From assembly GCF_023614525.1 (NCBI RefSeq), contig NZ_CP097885.1:1300501-1364500 (forward strand): 64,000 nucleotides of DNA, in the 5' to 3' direction. This document shows, piece by piece, positions 61,200 through 64,000 of the stretch. The notes beneath the pieces are model-generated. The model had not been told where the DNA came from. It made no database searches and worked only from the letters and a program-made list of their open reading frames with translations. Position numbers and translations under genes: made by a program. Numbering within the stretch: position 1 is the first letter of the stretch; every line of letters starts with the position of its first letter. The DNA comes from Peptoniphilus genitalis. GTDB lineage: Bacteria; Bacillota; Clostridia; Tissierellales; Peptoniphilaceae.

Positions 61200-61442
61200 A
61201 TGAAGACAATAGCACTTAGTGATTTTGAATTAAATTTAATTCATGGGCTTTTAGCTGATGAAGAAATAAGGTTAAAGAAAGTCTATAAGATTCTTTCAGG
61301 TCATGAAGATAAATTTGAAAATACAAAAAAATATATAGAAGAAGTAAATAAACTAAGAAAGAAATTTACAAAAATAGACGATACAGAAGATTATTTTAAA
61401 GTTGCTGACAGAATTGAAGATTACAACTTAGATAATAAATAA
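61200..61442 (+). CDS. Hypothetical phage protein
   Basis: 80 residues, helical (ELNLIHGLLADEEIRLKK), no family recognised. GAGGTGG upstream. Confidence 0.6.
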   Translation: MKTIALSDFELNLIHGLLADEEIRLKKVYKILSGHEDKFENTKKYIEEVNKLRKKFTKIDDTEDYFKVADRIEDYNLDNK

Positions 61443-61456
61443 ATTGAGGTGGAATA

Positions 61457-61771
61457 ATGAGAGCGTGGATATTGAGTTCAGAAGAAAGTCCAGAAACCTG
61501 CAGTAGTCTTGTATGGGCTGAAACAAGAGGTAGAGCAAAAGCACAAGCTAACTACGATAGCCCTTATATGTATCAATGCGACTTAGGAGCAGATGACTTT
61601 ACAAGTATAAGAGCAATTAGAGCCAAGAATTTGGATAACTGTGAGGAATTTTCAGAAAAAGAGATTTGCTTGAGACTTATGAAAAACTATGGGTGGATTT
61701 TCTACTTAGGGAATGAAACCTATGACGAAGATAACATTAAAGAATTTGAAAAACTTTTTGAGGTGGAATAA
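61457..61771 (+). CDS. Hypothetical phage protein
   Basis: 104 residues, AWILSSEESPETCSSLVWAE and RGRAKAQANYDSPY; similar proteins occur in Firmicute phages but no function is known. GAGGTGG upstream. The stop overlaps the mazG ATG. Confidence 0.65.
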   Translation: MRAWILSSEESPETCSSLVWAETRGRAKAQANYDSPYMYQCDLGADDFTSIRAIRAKNLDNCEEFSEKEICLRLMKNYGWIFYLGNETYDEDNIKEFEKLFEVE

Positions 61772-62109
61772 TGTTTGAAAAATTAAGTAAAAAGATTATT
61801 AAATGGGCAAAGGATAGAGATTTGCTCCATAGGAAAAATGCTCCTAAGCAATTCATGAAATTTATAGAAGAGGTCTTTGAGTTTAAGGCTGAGATGGACC
61901 AAGTTGAGAGGATAGACCACGAGAAACTAAAGGAAATCTACACAGATAGGATGAAGCTTGAAATGGGAGATATCTTTGTTACTCTAATTATTCTTTGTGA
62001 GCAACTTGGAATTGATTTGTTTGACTGCTTAAACAAAGCTTATAAAAAAATTTCCATAAGAACTGGAAAAACAATCAATGGAACCTTTATAAAATCTGAG
62101 GATTTATGA
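61771..62109 (+). CDS. MazG-like nucleotide pyrophosphohydrolase
   Basis: 112 residues with the MazG metal site KFIEEVFEFKAEM (ExxE) and EMGDIFVTLIILCEQLG (ExxD). Phage MazG proteins change nucleotide or alarmone pools. Confidence 0.88.
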   Translation: MFEKLSKKIIKWAKDRDLLHRKNAPKQFMKFIEEVFEFKAEMDQVERIDHEKLKEIYTDRMKLEMGDIFVTLIILCEQLGIDLFDCLNKAYKKISIRTGKTINGTFIKSEDL

Positions 62110-62112
62110 TGA

Positions 62113-62241
62113 ATGCAAAGGTGCTTATTAATTCCTTATAAAACTTTTAGGGATAGAATCAGAATTGTAAATTATTATGAAAGAAGAGGCTACTATATAG
62201 AAGTTTGGGAAGGCTATATTTATTGTTATAGGGGGAAATAA
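62113..62241 (+). CDS. Very small basic phage protein
   Basis: 42 residues (begins MQRCLLIPYKTFRDRI, ends YCYRGK), basic and Tyr-rich. It fills the gap between mazG and the late activator exactly: starts 3 bases after one stop and its TAA shares a base with the next ATG. Coding status is inferred from this fit. Confidence 0.5.
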   Translation: MQRCLLIPYKTFRDRIRIVNYYERRGYYIEVWEGYIYCYRGK

Positions 62242-62645
62242 TGACTAAGGAGCAGTTAGGGCAATACAAATGCCTATGTCTTGAAATCAAAGAACTAGAG
62301 AATAGACTTAACAATTTAAAAAGGCAAGAAGTAACTGACAAGGTCCTTGCATCTGCTTCTGATTTTCCTTATAACCAATATGAGCTTAAAATCAAAGGCT
62401 ATGAAGATGATAAGTACATAGAGAAGATAAGGGTAAGACTCACTCGCAGAATTAGAAGATGCAAGAAGCTTAGGCTTGAGATAGAGGAATTCATTGAAGG
62501 GATAGAAGACTCAAGGATCAGATTAATATTTGAGTTAAGATATATTCATTGTAAAAGCTGGGTATATATATCTAATAAACTAGGTAGCTGCAATGAGAGT
62601 TATGCTAGAAAAAGTCATGATAGATATATTGCTCGAGGTGAATAA
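62241..62645 (+). CDS. Phage late-gene activator, RinA/ArpU/DUF1492-like
   Basis: 134 residues. N-terminal coiled coil and a sigma-70 region 4-like HTH at the end (RLIFELRYIHCKSW, YISNKLGSCNESYARKSHD). Position just before the terminase block is typical of late-operon activators. GGGGG before ATG 62241. Confidence 0.75.
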   Translation: MTKEQLGQYKCLCLEIKELENRLNNLKRQEVTDKVLASASDFPYNQYELKIKGYEDDKYIEKIRVRLTRRIRRCKKLRLEIEEFIEGIEDSRIRLIFELRYIHCKSWVYISNKLGSCNESYARKSHDRYIARGE

Positions 62646-62647
62646 AA

Positions 62648-63757
62648 ATGAATTGTATGTATTGTGGGAAGGATTCTTCAAGCTCTAAAAATCAAGAACA
62701 TATTATATCGGCTTTCTTGGGTGGTAAGTCAAAATTGCCCTTGGGTTATGTTTGTGATGAATGTAATAACAATTTTTCGAAAATAGAACTATCTGTTTCT
62801 AGAGAAGGTTTAATAGGAATGATGAGAAGCTTTGAAGGACCAGGTAAGAGGGGAAGTATATCAGATAGCAAAAAATTTATTGGCAATATTGGAAAAACAA
62901 AAGATGTTTATGGGCGTACTAATTTTATTTATATGTCCAAGGGTAAACCCTATGTTATCAACAGTATAAGTATTGAATATTATGAATTTTTGAAAAATGA
63001 AAGGATTCATGGACACATAAAAGATGAAGATACATATAATGATTTTTTCAATAATCTAATAAAAATTGATGAAAATAACCTTAAAATGGAAAAAAGGAAC
63101 TATGATATAGGGGATAATGAGATAATTTTTTATTATGATTATCCTCACGCTAACAGACAAAAAATAAAAAATTTCAATAAAAAATATTATAAGGTAATTT
63201 ATGGAAAATGTATTGAACAAAGTGAAGTTAAAGAAGTGTTTAGTAAACTCAAAAATCCAAAATCATCTGTTAGGTATAACATTTCTGAGAATACTCAGGA
63301 GAAACCTATAGTTGATTTTAGTTGTACTATAGATGTCAAAGCCTTGGATAAATTTGCAATAAAAACTATGCTGAACACATTGGCATATTTTGAGGGAAAA
63401 GAAATTCTTGATGAAGATAGCTTCTATAAATATAAAAAACATATTTTAAATGAAAATTCTAAAAACATGTATTGTCATGGCACAAATAACGGCATTTGTT
63501 CTGTTTTTAAATCAAAATATATTCCACAAAAAATGGAGTTTAATCATTTTTGTTTTTATCAGTATAATCATCTTCTAAAAAAGATATTTTTAGTCTTAAA
63601 TTTATACAATTGTTTAGAATTTGGACTATATATACCTTATTGTGGAGAACTAAAATGTAATGAAAATGGAATTTTTGTAAACTTTAAAGAACAAATAGAT
63701 TATTCATATTATGATTTTATTTTAGGTAATTTTAAGCCAGAATATCCCAATTTATAG
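62648..63757 (+). CDS. HNH endonuclease-like protein
   Basis: 369 residues. CMYC (3-6), QEHIISAFLGG (17-27) and VCDECNNNFSKIE (33-45) form an HNH_5 motif. The remaining 300 residues have no recognised domain. HNH genes often sit beside terminase and aid packaging, but they are usually about 100-150 residues; this long form may be a morón or defence gene. AT content is higher than neighbours. Confidence 0.75.
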   Translation: MNCMYCGKDSSSSKNQEHIISAFLGGKSKLPLGYVCDECNNNFSKIELSVSREGLIGMMRSFEGPGKRGSISDSKKFIGNIGKTKDVYGRTNFIYMSKGKPYVINSISIEYYEFLKNERIHGHIKDEDTYNDFFNNLIKIDENNLKMEKRNYDIGDNEIIFYYDYPHANRQKIKNFNKKYYKVIYGKCIEQSEVKEVFSKLKNPKSSVRYNISENTQEKPIVDFSCTIDVKALDKFAIKTMLNTLAYFEGKEILDEDSFYKYKKHILNENSKNMYCHGTNNGICSVFKSKYIPQKMEFNHFCFYQYNHLLKKIFLVLNLYNCLEFGLYIPYCGELKCNENGIFVNFKEQIDYSYYDFILGNFKPEYPNL

Positions 63758-63758
63758 A

Positions 63759-63890
63759 TTGTCCGTTTTGTCCGATTTTTGTGTGTTAGTATATATTATG
63801 AAAGAATGTAATAGTTAGTGGGTTCATAATATGAGGATTTCAATCAATTTTAACGCTCCCCAAGAGGCCTCTAAGCAGGTCTCTTTTATT
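63759..63890 (+). promoter_or_regulatory. Late promoter and terminator before terminase
   Basis: TTGTCC occurs at 63759 and 63768; the second is 18 bases from TATATT (63792-63797), a candidate late promoter that the activator could use. The hairpin AAGAGGCC/GGTCTCTT (63862-63869, 63878-63885), followed by TTATT, is a terminator or processing site 27 bases before the terminase ATG. Confidence 0.55.
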
Positions 63891-63911
63891 ATGCAAAGAA
63901 AGGTGGTAATA

Positions 63912-64000
63912 ATGGCATTAACAATTAAACAAAAGCAAGTTGCTGATGATTTTATTATCACTGGCAACAGGACAGAAAGTTACTTAAAATTTTATAAAAA
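63912..64000 (+). CDS. terS: Terminase small subunit, 3'-truncated
   Basis: 29 codons to the window end from ATG 63912 (AAAGGTGG upstream): LTIKQKQVADDFIITGNRTE matches the N-terminal HTH of phage terminase small subunits, which select DNA for packaging. Confidence 0.75.
   Translation, partial: MALTIKQKQVADDFIITGNRTESYLKFYK

Larger units (their letters stand above)
52456..64000. mobile_element. Prophage (left part) at tRNA-Lys
   Basis: Integrase beside a tRNA 3' end, CI/Cro-like switch, recombination genes, replication protein, MazG, late activator and terminase start follow the standard order of temperate Siphoviridae-type phages of Firmicutes. The right attachment site lies beyond the window, so the att core cannot be set. 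Confidence 0.9.

Overview
The window is low-G+C DNA (roughly 30-33%) from an anaerobic Gram-positive bacterium. AGGAGG-type ribosome sites, frequent TTG/GTG starts, lipoprotein lipoboxes, TTGACA/TATAAT promoters, CopY/NiaR/PhoP-type regulators and DUF4364, DUF819 and DUF3870 genes all point to Firmicutes. My best guess is Peptoniphilaceae (Anaerococcus, Peptoniphilus or Finegoldia-like); the genus is inference only.

Layout. 1-6.4 kb: the 3' end of a TrlF-like AAA ATPase gene, then a two-component system with an FtsX-type ABC exporter whose promoter carries helically phased TGTAAG repeats. 6.5-11.3 kb: an orphan GcvT-like protein and the NAD operon nadA-nadB-nadC-niaR. 11.4-18 kb: a pho operon, pstS-pstC-pstA-pstB-phoU-phoP-phoR, behind a clear Pho box; PstS appears circularly permuted. 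18.4-25.4 kb: a DUF6110-like small membrane protein with a metal P-type ATPase, a DUF4364 regulator, and hpt-CPBP protease-sir2-methyltransferase-hslO. 25.4-34.7 kb (minus strand): an ECF S component, the threonine operon lysC-asd-hom-thrC::thrB (last two fused), and an MgtA-type Mg2+ ATPase.

34.7-42.2 kb is accessory DNA: a G+C-rich structured block, a MarR/DUF2798 pair with a perfect operator, then a roughly 5.5-kb island bounded by exact 21-bp direct repeats of the 3' end of guaA. It holds a copY-copB copper efflux unit, an XRE regulator, a broken OLD-type ATPase, decayed mobC/mobA mobilization genes and a miniature IS256-like remnant. No integrase remains. Element-end sequence is duplicated beside both att copies, suggesting two tandem insertions.

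42.2-52.5 kb: guaA and divergent secA, a 4 x 42-bp tandem repeat, a promoter-terminator leader, an operon for dipeptide epimerase, DUF819 membrane protein, class A beta-lactamase-fold hydrolase and DUF3870, a PepSY lipoprotein, a GntR regulator and tRNA-Lys(CTT).

52.5-64 kb: the left part of a prophage next to the tRNA-Lys 3' end. It contains integrase with arm-type repeats, a TM-SAP protein, ImmA/IrrE protease, a CI/Cro-like switch with about four operators, Gam/Gp157-like protein and Bet annealase, a Lin1244-type replication protein, DUF1064, many small early genes, MazG, a RinA/ArpU-like late activator, an HNH protein and the start of the terminase small subunit. The right end lies outside the window.
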